From Pleurotus djamor (taxonomy: Eukaryota; Basidiomycota; Agaricomycetes; Agaricales; Pleurotaceae), in the NCBI GenBank assembly GCA_029747585.1, contig JAPEVF010000050.1, positions 62,001-126,000 of the forward strand: DNA of 64,000 nt, given 5' to 3'. A program made the position numbers and the translations under genes. Positions within the stretch are counted from its first letter, which is position 1; the number at the start of each line of letters is the position of its first letter. Positions 1 to 11,346 of the stretch are shown piece after piece. The notes beneath the pieces were generated by a model. The model searched no databases. It was not told the DNA's origin and saw nothing but the letters and a program-made list of their open reading frames with translations.

Positions 1-391
1 GGTATCTATGCCTTCTGCATGAGTTATTGATTTTGACCGAGCATTTGGCGAGTCGCTAAACGTCGAGGTCGGTAGCATGATGCGTGAAAGCTGTAGAATG
101 GGCGAATGTGGCGAGAATTGCGGTTATGGTGATGGTTTATGATCAAGAGGGGCGAGGGCTGTGACCCTATTATCCACAGATCCTATGACGACTCGGATCC
201 AAAAAGGGCCACAATAGTGACGTGACATGACGTGACGCTCTGTGACTCGTGCTTGGGCACTCATTGTCAGACTCCATCCGATTCAAAAAGGTCGGTCAAT
301 TGCTGAGTATCTAAAGATATACTACGAAACAGGGAGTCCGCAAATATCTAGTTAGGCAGGCATCTGACGCAGCGCGTAAATCCAGAGACCA
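1..391. other. 3' flank, no gene seen
   Basis: This stretch lies beyond the stop codon of the W2-domain gene and holds no ORF with recognisable similarity on either strand. It is probably the 3' UTR and intergenic space of that gene plus the edge of a neighbour outside the window. No repeat or RNA gene was recognised. Confidence 0.5.
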
Positions 392-2006
392 CTACTCATC
401 CTCTTCGTCGCTATCATCTTGTTCTTGGAGGAACTGGACAAAAACAACCCAATCAGCAATCAGAGACAGATACACACAACCGACAACTGGACTCACCTTA
501 ACAAGAGCCTCGGTACTCTTCAGGAAGTGTTGCCGACCCTGCGGCTTGGACCCCTTCTGGTGCCAATAGATAATAGCCTGATCGGACACACAGTCTTTGT
601 TATACAAGACCTTGAGGATCTGAGGGAACGCCTTGATGATACGCGTATCCTCATAGCAATACACCTGCACGATGTTGATCAACGCAACCTCGGTCTTAGG
701 ACCATTGCAGAATGGCTCGAGAATCGGAGCGTATTTCTACGGGAGAACGTGGTTGGGACGGTGAATAGAGGAGAATAGCGAGAGGAACGTACGGTGACTT
801 CGCGCAAGGCAAGACCTTCGATCTGATCGGGCCTAGCACTCCAATCGACAGAAGCCATGAGCCCTTGCCACAAGCACTGGATAAGCTCGGTTTCTGGCAG
901 CGGGGACTCCGCCTGTTTAGCTTTGACAGCAGCGATGATCTGGGGTCATGTGTGATGAGAAGGAAGAAACACATTGTAAGGTCGCACGATCGTGCTTACA
1001 CTCTCGCTAGACTCCTCATGTTCGCATCTCTCTTGAAGATCCTTCATCAAGCTATCCTTGACGACAGCATACTGTTTCTTCGCCCACCACTCGGCGACTT
1101 GAGGAAGGCCTTCAGCTTTGAAGTGCTCTTCGAGATGTTTGCCTTCGCGTTTGTTCGCGGGGAAGAAGAGTAACAGATCCTTGATATTCCCCTTCTTGAG
1201 CGAACCGGCGAGATGCTCCATGGATTGTTCGCGGAGGTATGCACGGAAAATCGTGGTGATAGTCGATATGGATACGTCTATCCATATTCTTATCAGAGGA
1301 TGCACATACGGATGGAATGAACGCACCATTCTTGATGAGATGCTCCTTGGTCAAACTCTGCAAGCACGTGGCACTAGCGAGGCCTTGCGAAATGAGTAAT
1401 CCAACCGTAATGGCAACCTTGTCCTTCTGAGCGGGTGTCCATCGATGAGCATACTGCAAGAGTGTCGGGAGGGAAGAATCCTCCAAAGGTTTCTGAAGAT
1501 ATTTGTACCTATACCACAACCATCACCATGAGTCATCATCCAGCATGAACTTCAGGAAACGAGACGCACCTCCGAATGAGTTTATTGAGCACATCAACGT
1601 AAGGTTTCAAGTCTTCCACCGTAGCCTCCTTGGCGTTGAGGATGGTGAACGGTGACATGGGGGCGCCATCTTCAACATACGTCCCTCCAGGCTGCAGCAA
1701 CCCTCCAAGGAGGATGATCTCGAAAAGCACATCGGCATACTTGAGAAGTTCGAGCGTTGATCCTGCTTGTACTAATTTATTCGTATATGCTTCAAAATCG
1801 CCTTCCGGGACGGTTTCAAAGTACTTGAAGAGTTGATCTCTGAATACTATCCCACCACAAATCCCATGTCAGTAAAATCAGAAATATCGTTATGCAGACA
1901 GTTTACCTGATGGTTCGTGCTTTGCTTGGGCCTTGACAGCGCCCTTTCTTGCTTTGATTCTGACCCCCTGTAGCGAAGGCTTTGGCGCAGTTGATTGCTG
2001 AGACAT
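392..2006 (-). CDS. eIF5-mimic protein (BZW/5MP family, W2 domain)
   Basis: Homolog of BZW1/BZW2 (eIF5-mimic protein), a translation regulator that binds eIF2 and eIF3 through a C-terminal W2 (eIF5C-type) HEAT domain and restrains start-codon selection. The N-terminus, from ATG 2004-2006, reads MSQQSTAPKPSLQGVRIKAR, which matches the conserved family start (PSLQGVRIK.RKGA.KA.AKHEP). The C-terminus has the W2 signature: ALVKFLQEQ preceded by AIIYWHQKGSKPQGRQ, ending in an acidic tail DDSDEEDE, as in eIF5 and eIF2B-epsilon. Coding sequence is split by at least five short introns (for example near 1850-1908, 1510-1570 and 960-1000). Divergently arranged with the zinc-finger gene at 2476, with about 470 bp between starts. 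Family assignment is firm; exact exon ends were not all resolved. Confidence 0.88.
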
Positions 2007-2475
2007 CCACAGGTTTCGACCCCCAATTCAATCGAAAGTCGAAGAGCAAAAAAGATGGATGTCGGAGGCTGTTCTCGTAAACCACTGCAGCTCCAAGCCC
2101 ATATCGATCTTGACCAACTGGCACGTGCCGCATTTTGCCTAGGGGCGAAGCACAGCACCCCTGTTTCATCGGATGTCTTGGTGTATTTCCGTCGTGGCTG
2201 GGCGCTTGCAATGCCACTTTTATGCCTCCGCGAGCATCATGGATTTGTGGGTTGTTGCCGTTCCGGGATTGTTTGCAACGCTGAGCGCGGAACATTAGCC
2301 ATGCCTCGTGCAGGAACGACCTGTCCCAGATCATTTCCAGGCTGATACTAGCATCTTTTCTGCGCCCACAAAGTCATACAAGTCCTCACAAAGGAAGGAA
2401 ACATGCCAATCACTACCTTCCTCCCTTTTCCTGTGTCCACTTGGGTCTCTCCCTCTCCCTTTCGTGTAGGGCATC
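2007..2475. promoter_or_regulatory. divergent intergenic region
   Basis: This lies between the start codons of the minus-strand W2-domain gene and the plus-strand zinc-finger gene, so it should carry both promoters and 5' UTRs. No clear TATA box was seen. Open frames here on both strands have no family resemblance. A pyrimidine-rich stretch (about 2400-2465) sits just upstream of the zinc-finger gene start, as is common before fungal start sites. Confidence 0.45.
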
Positions 2476-4152
2476 ATGATCCTGGAGGACAGCAAATCCA
2501 GTTACCTAGGCAGCTCTTCACCGTCTTTGGTCCTCGAAGACGTGTTCGATATCAAGGCTGCGTCATTAGAGTGCGTTTCCGATTCCTATCTCCTGCTGTC
2601 AAGTATGCTTACCGGGGCTCAATCAAACTTTTTCATATGTAGCACTTCTACATCCTTATTCGATGATGATGATCCCAGCTTGAGGACTTTTCCAATCAAT
2701 AACGGTTTATTCGATGATGACCGTATGGAAACGGTGTGGAAGCCAAAGGATGAGTTCGCTTACAGCGGGGATCTCGTCGTCTTGAATACGTCGTACCCGC
2801 CTCTCAACGTCTTACTGGGCAGAACAATTGTACGTCCAACCAACCTAAACTGCCTTTGATAAAATGAACGTGGTACTTACGACGGTGATGTATCCAGGAA
2901 GATTGTTTTCGCGATTTTCCTTCACCAAAGGACTATCCTTCTCCACTGACAGACTCCTCATCTTCAACACCCGATTCTTCTCCTTGGTGCGAGCACTGGC
3001 ATCCCCTTCCGAAACAAGACCCAGATCCCGTCATCGACACAGTCCTCGATGAGATCAACCTCAAGATGCACATCTTCGACCCTGTGCCTTCGCCCTCCGA
3101 TCAAACTCCTCTACTACGGAATGACAGCAGTCTACCAGTTGAACAAGGTAATGTCACTGCCCCACTTGCTTTCTGCCCCGGTCGTACTGTCTCTAACACA
3201 TACTCGGCGCTTGGAAATAGGTGGAATTAGTGGCCTTGACGTAACAGAGGGAACATATGATCATAGGGACGCAGTCGACAGTGCTTCTCAAGCCCAAGCC
3301 CAACCTACGCCACACGAGGGAGTAGAATCAATTACACAACACCAACCACAACCTCCTCCACGCCAACCCTCGGCTCCGAAAGCAAAGGCTAGGGCTGGTT
3401 TGAGGCCTTGTCGATCGAGCATGATGGTGATCGAAACCGTCCCCAGTCCCAGTCCCAGTACCCCCTCCTCCTCCGCCGACCTGACAGATGATGCAGATGT
3501 GGAGGAAGCGGTTGATGCGCCACACTGCCCCCGTCAGCTTGAAAGCCGAGCTAGCACACCCACAGACGCGTCTACGAGCGATGTTGGATTAGCTGAAATC
3601 GTATCAGTACCGCCACCAGCTCCAACACCAACACCAGCACCTTCCCCGCCTGTTACTAGGCGCACTTCCCCTCGCCGTCGATCTGCTGAAGATGATGAAG
3701 TGACCGGGGACTCCATGTCCGTCGATCCCCAGCCGCCTAAGAAGAGGGCTAGGATCTCACCTAGTCGTAGCGTTGCATCTAGCGCCAGCGCCAGCGCATC
3801 CACATCCACATCAAAAGCTGTTGCCCCTCCCAAGAAGCCTAAGATCTCGTCGGGTGGTGCTACTGCGCGTTCAAAAGGGCGATTCGTATGCCCGGAACCG
3901 TGGTGCGGCAGCACCTTTTCACGAAGAGGGGATGTCAAACGTCACGTTAAGAACGCCGCTGCACATGTTACGAGCCTCGCACAGCTAGACGAACGTGCTC
4001 GATGCTCCAAATGCGGCGAGAACTTGTCTCGAGCTGATGCGCGGAAGAGGCATGAGCTGAAAGGGTCTTGTGGTAAACGGACAATCAGACAACGGGGAAT
4101 TGTGATGCCTCGTATACCCCAGACGTCGACTTCTGGAGGTCCAGGTGTCTAG
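2476..4152 (+). CDS. C2H2-type zinc-finger protein, putative transcription factor
   Basis: Three exons give a continuous 511-residue protein: 2476-2829, 2898-3147 and 3221-4152, with introns 2830-2897 (GTACGT...CAG) and 3148-3220 (GTAATG...TAG). The first two thirds are low-complexity (Ser/Pro/Gln/Ala-rich, including a run of PAPTPTPAP type), followed by a basic PPKKRAR nuclear-localisation-like stretch near the middle. Near the C-terminus two zinc fingers are visible. The first is CPEPWC followed by FSRRGDVKRH and a second His after six residues. The second is CSKC followed by LSRADARKRH with a terminal Cys instead of His. Both are atypical in spacing or ligands. Likely a nuclear DNA-binding regulator; no target or ortholog was recognised. 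Confidence 0.8.
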
Positions 4153-4598
4153 GAGTGCTTTCCCCCGGTGTGTATTTCTGCGGAGAATTATATCCTGATG
4201 TAGTGTAGCTTGTATCTTGTACATACCCGTGCGTGTGTAGGCTAGGGTTTCCAAAGAAAGAATAGTGCTTCTGACATTCGCACCCACAAAAAATAGGCCG
4301 CATGATGCTGACGCATGTTGTTGTTGTAGGCACCGAACACGGGCGTATCTGGCTCTCGTAACTGATCGTGGGATGTGGGTGCTTGTCTCTGAAAATTGCG
4401 TGGGACGAGTGATGGCGTCGTCGTCGTTGTGAGCAGCGTCAACGTTATGGACGTTCTCGAAGGCTTGGGTCGAAGGAAGGTGACAGATCGTTAATATCGA
4501 TAGAGTGGACGACCCTGGTGCTTGCATCGGACTTTGTTGCTAGAAGACGATCATTTCGAGGGTCATTTTTCTTCAATCTTTTTCTTCTTCTTTCCCGG
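4153..4598. other. intergenic, no gene seen
   Basis: 3' flank of the zinc-finger gene. Several antisense open frames run through here (about 3985-4530), but they have no recognisable similarity and overlap the 3' end of that gene. Nothing else is supported. Confidence 0.45.
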
Positions 4599-4606
4599 TA
4601 TATATA
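4599..4606 (+). promoter_or_regulatory. TATA box for the membrane-protein gene at 4959
   Basis: A TATATATA octamer is followed by a pyrimidine-rich stretch with TCCTTCCCTC-type repeats, consistent with a fungal core promoter. It lies about 360 bp before the ATG; the long distance is explained by a 5' UTR that contains an intron (4862-4921). Confidence 0.5.
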
Positions 4607-4861
4607 ACATAGGCACACCAGCCTCGCTCGTTCCTTCCCTCCCCCTCCGACACACCCTCGTCGCTGCGCGAAACGACGCCGACGCCCTCGCCGCTCACTG
4701 TCATCGTCGACCCTGACGCCGCCCGTCGCCATTCTCGAAACAGTTCACTCTGTTGCGGAACCAGCGGCCACAGCCTCTCAAGAAAGGCTTATATATCTCC
4801 TCGACATCGACATCCACGTCGCAGTTGGACACGCAAATCTCTTCATATAGCCCAGGCACAA

Positions 4862-4921
4862 GTACGTATTCAGTCCTGTATGTAACTGAGCCACCTTAAT
4901 TGACGCGTTTTCTATTGCCAG
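4862..4921 (+). other. probable 5' UTR intron
   Basis: A 60-bp segment begins GTACGTATT and ends TTGCCAG, with an internal CTAAC/TTAAT-like branch region. It sits between the TATA box and the ATG at 4959. No coding frame links the upstream side to the downstream gene, so it is interpreted as a leader intron. Confidence 0.5.
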
Positions 4922-4958
4922 CTTCCTCCATTTTCTTACGTCCTTCGCGTCGCGTGCC

Positions 4959-5777
4959 ATGTCGGGGCCTTCGTCATCCAGAATCTCCGTCGTCAATAAG
5001 ACGGCATTTCCTCTAAACATTGCAATAAGCCTCGTCGCGCCATTCGAGCACATCAACGCCCTCGAACCAGGCGACGCTTGGATCGCAAATTCACCTTCCT
5101 TTTTCCCTTTTCCCCTTCTCGACGACGATTCATTGCGTATACCTCGGCGGGTCATGCGGGCTTTGGCTCCCCTTCTCCTCGTACGACACCCTAAGTGGCT
5201 CAATCGCTTCCCCAGAGTCTCTATCGATGTCCGATTCGACCATGAGCACAATCGCTACTCGGAATCGGAGGCGTTCCATTTATGGGCTTCCTTTTCATTG
5301 CGATGGCTAGGTCTCGTTTCATTGGCTCTAGCTTCCGGTCTGCTCGTCGCATCCCAGCTCATCGGGACCTTCTCGCTACATTCAGCCAAAGGAATCCCCC
5401 TCATTTGTTTGATACTCGGCATAATAGGATCAGCATGCTTGATCAAGGCTTTCTATGGTATGTGCGCTTGTCCACCATCTCATTTATTTAAAGACCCGTC
5501 ATATTCACGGCAAAACGTTACTGTTATGTTAGAACGCCGTCGAGCCAATGCCACGAACGCCGAACCTCACCTCAGCAAAGGTCAAATCTTGTTCGCTTCT
5601 GTCTCAGAACGCACGCTCAGCCCAATTACGCCACCCTCAATAAACCCTGTCCCGTCACCCACAACACCACCTCGGTCGCAGCGAAACCTAGCCGTCATAT
5701 GGATGCGAGGTCGTTTCGCTCTGTGGGACCTCGATCTGGACCAGGAGATTATTGCGCAATTTAATGGCCGGCGATGA
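4959..5777 (+). CDS. membrane protein of unknown function with two TM helices
   Basis: Two exons, 4959-5457 and 5533-5777, joined across a 75-bp intron (GTATGT...GTTAG), give 247 residues. The intron length is a multiple of three, so unspliced RNA also stays open. The N-terminal half (about 115 residues) is soluble and begins MSGPSSSRISVVNKTAFPLN. Two hydrophobic helices follow: one around WLGLVSLALASGLLVASQL and one around IPLICLILGIIGSACLI, with a short loop between them. The cytoplasmic-like tail is Pro/Ser/Thr-rich, then WMRGRFALWDLDLDQE. I do not recognise the family. The TGA at 5775-5777 is followed in frame by 52 more sense codons before the next stop at 5934-5936, so the true C-terminus may be longer. 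Confidence 0.7.
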   Translation: MSGPSSSRISVVNKTAFPLNIAISLVAPFEHINALEPGDAWIANSPSFFPFPLLDDDSLRIPRRVMRALAPLLLVRHPKWLNRFPRVSIDVRFDHEHNRYSESEAFHLWASFSLRWLGLVSLALASGLLVASQLIGTFSLHSAKGIPLICLILGIIGSACLIKAFYGMCACPPSHLFKDPSYSRQNVTVMLERRRANATNAEPHLSKGQILFASVSERTLSPITPPSINPVPSPTTPPRSQRNLAVIWMRGRFALWDLDLDQEIIAQFNGRR

Positions 5778-6299
5778 CGAAACTCCAGGTTCCATCGTTC
5801 CTCACTTGACGACGTGCCGTTACCCGTACGAGACGTCTCACCTCAACGGGGACATCCCTTTGACACACAAGTCCGCCGAGCCAATGACTTCCTGTTTTCA
5901 TTTCGAATTGGTTCTTGGGGTTCGTGTGGGTGTTGAGTGACTTCTTGCGTATTCCTATGAGGGTACGTGCTTGTGCCGGGCCCTACACAACGGTGCAATC
6001 CATAAGAAGTTGCCTCGGTGTCACTTTCCTTGCTATGATAAGTTCATGCAGTTGGGTTCTCTTTAATTATTCAATTACCAATGTACCATATGTAACCACA
6101 TTGAAGTTCATGCACTTTCTCAGTTTCACATTGGATCGAGTTGGTCGGGAGTGTCGGTTAATTGAGCATTAATGATAAGGGAACATGTTCTTGTGAGTAA
6201 ACGATGAGCGGATTCCACTAATAACAATGGTGTTTGAAATACAGATGAGCAGGGGAGAAAGAGAAGGATAATAAAGGAACCTCTAAGTGTGGGTATGGG
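5778..6299. other. 3' flank with in-frame extension, otherwise no gene
   Basis: The first 156 bases continue the reading frame of the upstream gene past its TGA (see findings). After about 5940 the sequence becomes A/T-richer and nothing coding is recognised; it should contain the converging 3' UTRs of the plus-strand membrane-protein gene and the minus-strand SWIB gene. Confidence 0.45.
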
Positions 6300-7252
6300 T
6301 TATGCGTCGTCCCGGTAGAGATGGCTATTGAAGTACGGAAACGTCAGCCAGACGCAAAGACTGGGAAATGAAAACAACCACGCACGCCCCCAAAGTTTTG
6401 TTCATCGAAAACATATCAATCTTGTCCGACTTGAATACTGCCTTCATACCCGCGTCGCATAATATCTCCTTCCTATTCGAAGGATTCTGTAATTCATTCG
6501 CTTTTATGTGCTCCCAGAGTCGTTTAACGACCTGTGGCCGCGACATTTTCTCGACCTGCAGCAAGCTCGCTAAGGGTTCACTAGAGACCACACCAGAAAC
6601 GCGTGAATACCCCACCGAAACGCGAAAAAGAACGGGAAAAAGCTAACCTGAGAGTATACTCCTTCGCAAACCCACCCTTCGCTGCGCCTCCTTTCCGTTT
6701 CGACTTCTTCGTGCCGTCGTCCTCGCCGTCAGAGCCTCCGTCCGAATCCACCGTAGCCGTACTCTTCTTCTTCCGCGGTTTTTTCGGTGTCGAGCCATTC
6801 GTCGCCCGAGTCCGTGTATTACTCCTCCTTCCACCTCCGTTAAGTTCGCTGGCTATCTGCCGAGCAAGTTTTTCGTCGTCCAGCTCGAGTTTACCTTTCT
6901 TTACCTTCTTAGTAGGCGGTGGTGGGGTAGCGTCTCCATTAACCTCCTCGTCGCCATCCTGGTGTTCTTCCTCGGCATCATCGTCCGAACGTCCTCGTTT
7001 CCTCGACGTCTCCGATGCATTCTCCTCTTCGTCCTTAACATCCGACACACCGTCCCTCACGGATTCATACACAGAAGCAATGACATGGTCAACCTCGTCC
7101 CTATGCTCTTTCATCCATTCTATAGTCAGAGAAGGATTTACATCCGTCAGCTGACGTCGAACGCGCTTTGCGCTGATAGTGGCTAAATCCGTCCCTGGAG
7201 CTGAAAGTATTTGCCTGATGCTTGGTCTGAGAGATTCAAAGTCGAAGCCCAT
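6300..7252 (-). CDS. DEK_C and SWIB/MDM2 domain chromatin protein (UAF30-like)
   Basis: Three exons (7252-6648, 6580-6386, 6324-6300) give 274 residues. The N-terminal 60 residues (MGFDFESLRPSIRQILSAPG... KRVRRQLTD) resemble a DEK_C winged-helix-like domain. The middle is acidic and lysine-rich with nuclear-localisation stretches such as KKVKKGK and KKPRKKK. The C-terminal exon holds a full SWIB domain: SEPLASLL, MSRPQVVKRLWEHIKAN, REILCD and MFSMNKTLGAHL. The last intron (6325-6385) must be removed to restore the domain end; the spliced tail is AHLYRDDA. The layout matches yeast Uaf30/Tri1 proteins, of which Uaf30 acts in Pol I upstream activation. It is predicted to be nuclear and to bind DNA or chromatin. 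Domain calls are strong; the exact role is inferred. Confidence 0.88.
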
Positions 7253-7580
7253 GGTGTCGGTGGAATTAGAATAGTTTAAAATCCTCGTAAAAGTGGCCTC
7301 AAAGGGTGTTGTTGGTGGGCAGGTTGGAGAGAAAGATGCGGACGTCACTATTTACCGACGTCCAAGTTGCGAGCGTCTGTCACTTCAAATTGAGCCACGC
7401 GAGCGAGCCGAATATCACGCACAAATAAACATGGAGTTCTCAAGATAGCCTTTGTGCTGCTTCGGTGGGACACGATTGTATATACATAGGTAGATAGACA
7501 TCGTGGTCGTCCATGAAAGCGGTACGGATGATGTGATCTACTTTATGGTGCCAAATAACAACCCGAATTTTACAGTCGTA
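7253..7580. other. intergenic, no gene seen
   Basis: This holds the promoter side of the SWIB gene and the 3' flank of the HRD3 gene, both on the minus strand. No TATA box or RNA gene was recognised; short open frames are without similarity. Confidence 0.4.
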
Positions 7581-10500
7581 TCAATGTTGTATCAACCATG
7601 CATCTCGAGCTGGGTCTCCAGGAGGTGGGAATGCACCGGGGTTGGGTGGTGCAGCAGCAGCGGCATTTCCATTTTGCGGTTGCCCCGGCTGTTGGCCTTG
7701 TTGCTGCTGTTGTGGATGTTGATCGCGTCGCACTTGGTCCATCAGTCGAGTGCGCACATATAACAGGATCGAGACGGAAAGGCAAAGCACAACGAGGAGC
7801 ATGGTTTCACCCAACTCATCATCTTCCTCACCACGGCGCAAAGCACCATCGTAGTAGTCATCTGCCCCGTATTCGCCTTCCCTGTCGGGATCAGCGTTGC
7901 GACGTTCACGGGCCCACTAAGGCTTTTTGTCAGCACAGTAAGTAAAGACGGAAGATGAAATGACCGACTTGGATCGGATCGTCATCACCACCTTGTCGCC
8001 CTGTCCCATGACGGCGGCGGCGGAATAGCTCTTCCCTTGCTTTTCCAAGGTACCAAGGACCATCGTCGTCTTCTTGCTCCCTTTCGTCCTGATTAGCTTC
8101 AGATGGTGATTGGGCCGAGCCTCGTGTTTCACTATCTGGAAGTTCACGGTTGTCTGGAGGCTTACTTGACGCAGCAGCAGCTATGTTGGGTAAGAATGAA
8201 AACCGAACCAACAGAGAGGGGGAATCATTAACTTACCTTCTTCCTCTTGTGGGTTCCATATGTTCAGTCCACCCTGGCCTCCCAAGAGGGTGTGCCATAT
8301 ACTCCTGACGTAGAGCTTGGTGAGAGACAAGAACACGGCTAGGTACGCGTCGGGATTGGTTTCTAGAGCCAGGTCGTAGTGTCGCTTAGCCAGGTGGAAG
8401 TCCTAACAGCGAAGCCATGAGTATAAATTGATGGACGACGGATAGATCAGAACTACCTGGGGAACACCGATACCATTCTCATACATCCATCCAAGATTCC
8501 ACATGGCGAGAGCACTGAGTTGAGTATCTGCAGCAGACTGATAATACTTCGCGGCCTTTTCCAAGCGTGACGTAGCATCTTCGTCCATACCAAGTCCGTG
8601 GTAGTAATAATCACCAACTTTGACCAGTGCATCGATGTTGCGTTGGCCAGCGGAACGTATCCACTGTGTCAACGCAAGTCTAGCCGTCTCATTCGAAGGA
8701 GTGAACGGTGAAAATCGAGTTAAGCGCAAAAGACTGCGATCTACATGATCGCCTTGCTCAACCAACTTGGCAAAATGCGGAAGAAGCAAAATTCATACCT
8801 TGATCGAGGACATAAGCGAGGTTGTTCTGAGCCGTCTCCGAGCCTCGTTCGGCAGCAATCCACCACTTCAAGATGGCGATCTCTTGCGACTGCTCGGAAC
8901 CATTCAACCATCCGATTTCCGCATCCCTAGATGGATCGTCCTCCCAAACACCGCGTTCAGCCACGAGCTTGTAGAATGAAACGGCCATGGCACAGGAGCT
9001 TGACTTGATATTTGGAGGTGCGTTCCTTGCACGTACTTGGCCAGCTTGAATTTCACCCAGATAGTAGTAGGCCTCGAAAGGCGACCCATTGCGCATGGCA
9101 GCTTCAAAGTACTTTGAGGCCACTTGGTAATCCTTCCGTTCTACAAGTCGGTTTAGTCTTAGAGAAGGCTGATGCAGAACAGGCCAAACTCACGGTGATG
9201 GTGTTTACCGACATTTATTTGAGCCTCCGCAAGATCTTTGCCAGCAGCGATCATGAAATTCAACATAGCCTTCTTGTTATCAACCCTGCCGACCAGGCCA
9301 TCTCGCCATATAATTCCCAGCCCATTGTGGCATTCCTTGTCCGCATATTCTGCGCCTCGTTCAAACCACATCTTGGCAATCCCCGCGTCAGCCTTCACAC
9401 CCTCGCCCCTAAGGTACATTCGTCCAAGGTAAGCTGCACTCGCAGCGGCATAACCAACACCTTCCCGGGGACCTTCCTTCACTGGAGCTGGTTGGTAGTG
9501 AGCTGGGTTGGGCGGGTCTCGTGGCCAGACTTGTCTGGCGATCCGTAAGAAGTAATATCGAGCACGAGCAAAGTCTCGCGGGATAGCCCCAACACCGTCG
9601 CTACCAGAAGCAATGCCTCCCTGACCTCCATATATACTACCTTGGTAGAATATCTTGCCTAAACGGTAGGCGAAGTCCGTTTCGCCTCGATCGGCATTGA
9701 ACTAAAAGGACGTGAGACCGCGTCGCTGAATTGATTTGAGGGCTATCTTACCAAGTAGTATTCGAGCACGTCTTCCCATGTTTCTCCAGCTGCACGAGCA
9801 ACGCCAGCTTTGATAGCAGGTCTGATGGCGTTCAATCCGGTTGATGCGACACTGGCGCCAGGACCGAAGACACCGCCCTCCAAATCGGAGAGACGCGTGG
9901 CCGTATGAGGTAGGGTTCGTCCCCCAGGTGGTCCGGAAAGAAATTTGGCCATGGCTAAGAAGCAGCGCGTAAGAATCGACCATATACCTAGCCTGAAGGC
10001 ACGAACCTTGCTCAGCTGCTTGCTCGTACCACTCCATAGCACGTGTGCAGTCTTCCAGGGCACCAATTCCACTCCAGTAGCGGTAACCCAGAGCCATCTG
10101 CGCTCCTTTGTGGCCACCGCTCGCAGCGAAAGTATAATACAGTTGGGCTTTAGCCTGATCGACCGGAACGACATTATGGTATCCTGAAGAGTGAAAAAAT
10201 GCAAGGATAGCTTGAGAGGAAGCATTGCCAGTGGTGGATGCGTGTAACGAATAAGATTCATATGCGAGCTTGGGATCAGAGTTGAAATAGGTATTCGGAG
10301 GGAACTTTAGGGAAAGGTGAGTGTACATGGATGCTTCGTGTGAAAGAGATGCGCACCATATACAGTTGAGCAAGCGTATACAGCGCGTCACTATTGCCCA
10401 ATTCCGCCGACAATTGGAGAAGGTCAACGACCTTAATGGCTTTTCCACGCATTTCATCTTCCTTTCTTTTCGAGCCTATTCCCAGTCCCTCTTTGGCGAA

Positions 10501-11130
10501 ACCAGATGTCAATCGGGTGAGCCAAGACTGCTGATGCAGTTTGACCAAAATCCGGAAGGCAGTCCCCAGCGGCCCTTGCCCTTGGAGATTGGGTAGGAAG
10601 TAAGAAAGTAGGGGGTTCGTTGATGGAGATATTGACGTAAATGATGGTTCTTGACTACGCAGTGGTGGTTGTGCAGTGAGAATGGTCAACGTTGCGAGAG
10701 CTTGTTTGTACGCTCGCGTCGCTATCGGCAGATTCAGCAAGGCTCGAACAACCGGGGTATGCACTCTGCCAGCGCACCTTCCACAGCCTGGTCGTTTTCT
10801 TGTCTCTGCGACTGAATAGAATCAGCCAAACCAAGCCGGTCGCAATAACACACCTCCAACATACCTGTGGCGTTGAATTGCTTTGTTCATCGGAGACTTG
10901 GCCCTTGGCTAATGGGACCTCAACTGAAGGAGCCGTCGACGGAATCTACCATGAAGTAAGTTTTGAAAAAGCCAAGGTNCGCAAGACCCTAAATTCCCCA
11001 CCTCTGGTGATTCGAGGGTAGTAGTCTCCGACGTGTCTTGCGCCGAGGTGGATAGTGTGGTCAAAACAAGCAGGCTGAACGCAAGCCATGCTGCTTTTCG
11101 AGGACAGCGTCGCTTCAACATGGATGTCAT
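7581..11130 (-). CDS. HRD3: HRD3/SEL1L-like ERAD ubiquitin-ligase subunit
   Basis: Hrd3/SEL1L is the ER-luminal partner of the Hrd1 ubiquitin ligase that recruits misfolded glycoproteins for ER-associated degradation. The start at 11128-11130 gives a signal peptide (MTSMLKRR... AWLAFSLLVLTTLSTSA). Numerous Sel1 repeats follow across 8.4-10.4 kb: AQMALGYRYWSGIGALEDC, AAAYLGRMYLRGEGVKAD, AMWNLGWMYENGIGV and others. Near the C-terminus is a single TM helix (MLLVVLCLSVSILLYVR), followed by a Gln/Pro/Ala-rich cytosolic tail ending WLIQH. Signal peptide, luminal Sel1 array and C-terminal TM match the family order and its roughly 800-900 residue size. Many short introns interrupt the gene; one ambiguous base lies at about 10979 in the first intron region. 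Exon ends in 10.3-11.0 kb are not fully settled. Confidence 0.85.
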
Positions 11131-11346
11131 TGCGGAGACGGCGACGGGTTATGAGTGCATGAAAGTGAGTGAATGAGAAATAAAGAGGCCACGGGTGCGG
11201 CGAGCCTGGATTGCAACGTTACGCTATTCCACGTTCCACGTCATAATCAATCTTATCTTATCTCAGTCAAAATGCAGATCCTAGATCGTGTATGTACAAG
11301 TCCTTGCCCTACTCCTCGATGTACGTAGAGAATCAGAGGATACGCT

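Noticed and set aside
3534..3938. 134-codon antisense open frame over the zinc-finger gene
   Set aside because: It mirrors the low-complexity coding strand and has no splice or start context; a shadow of the real gene.
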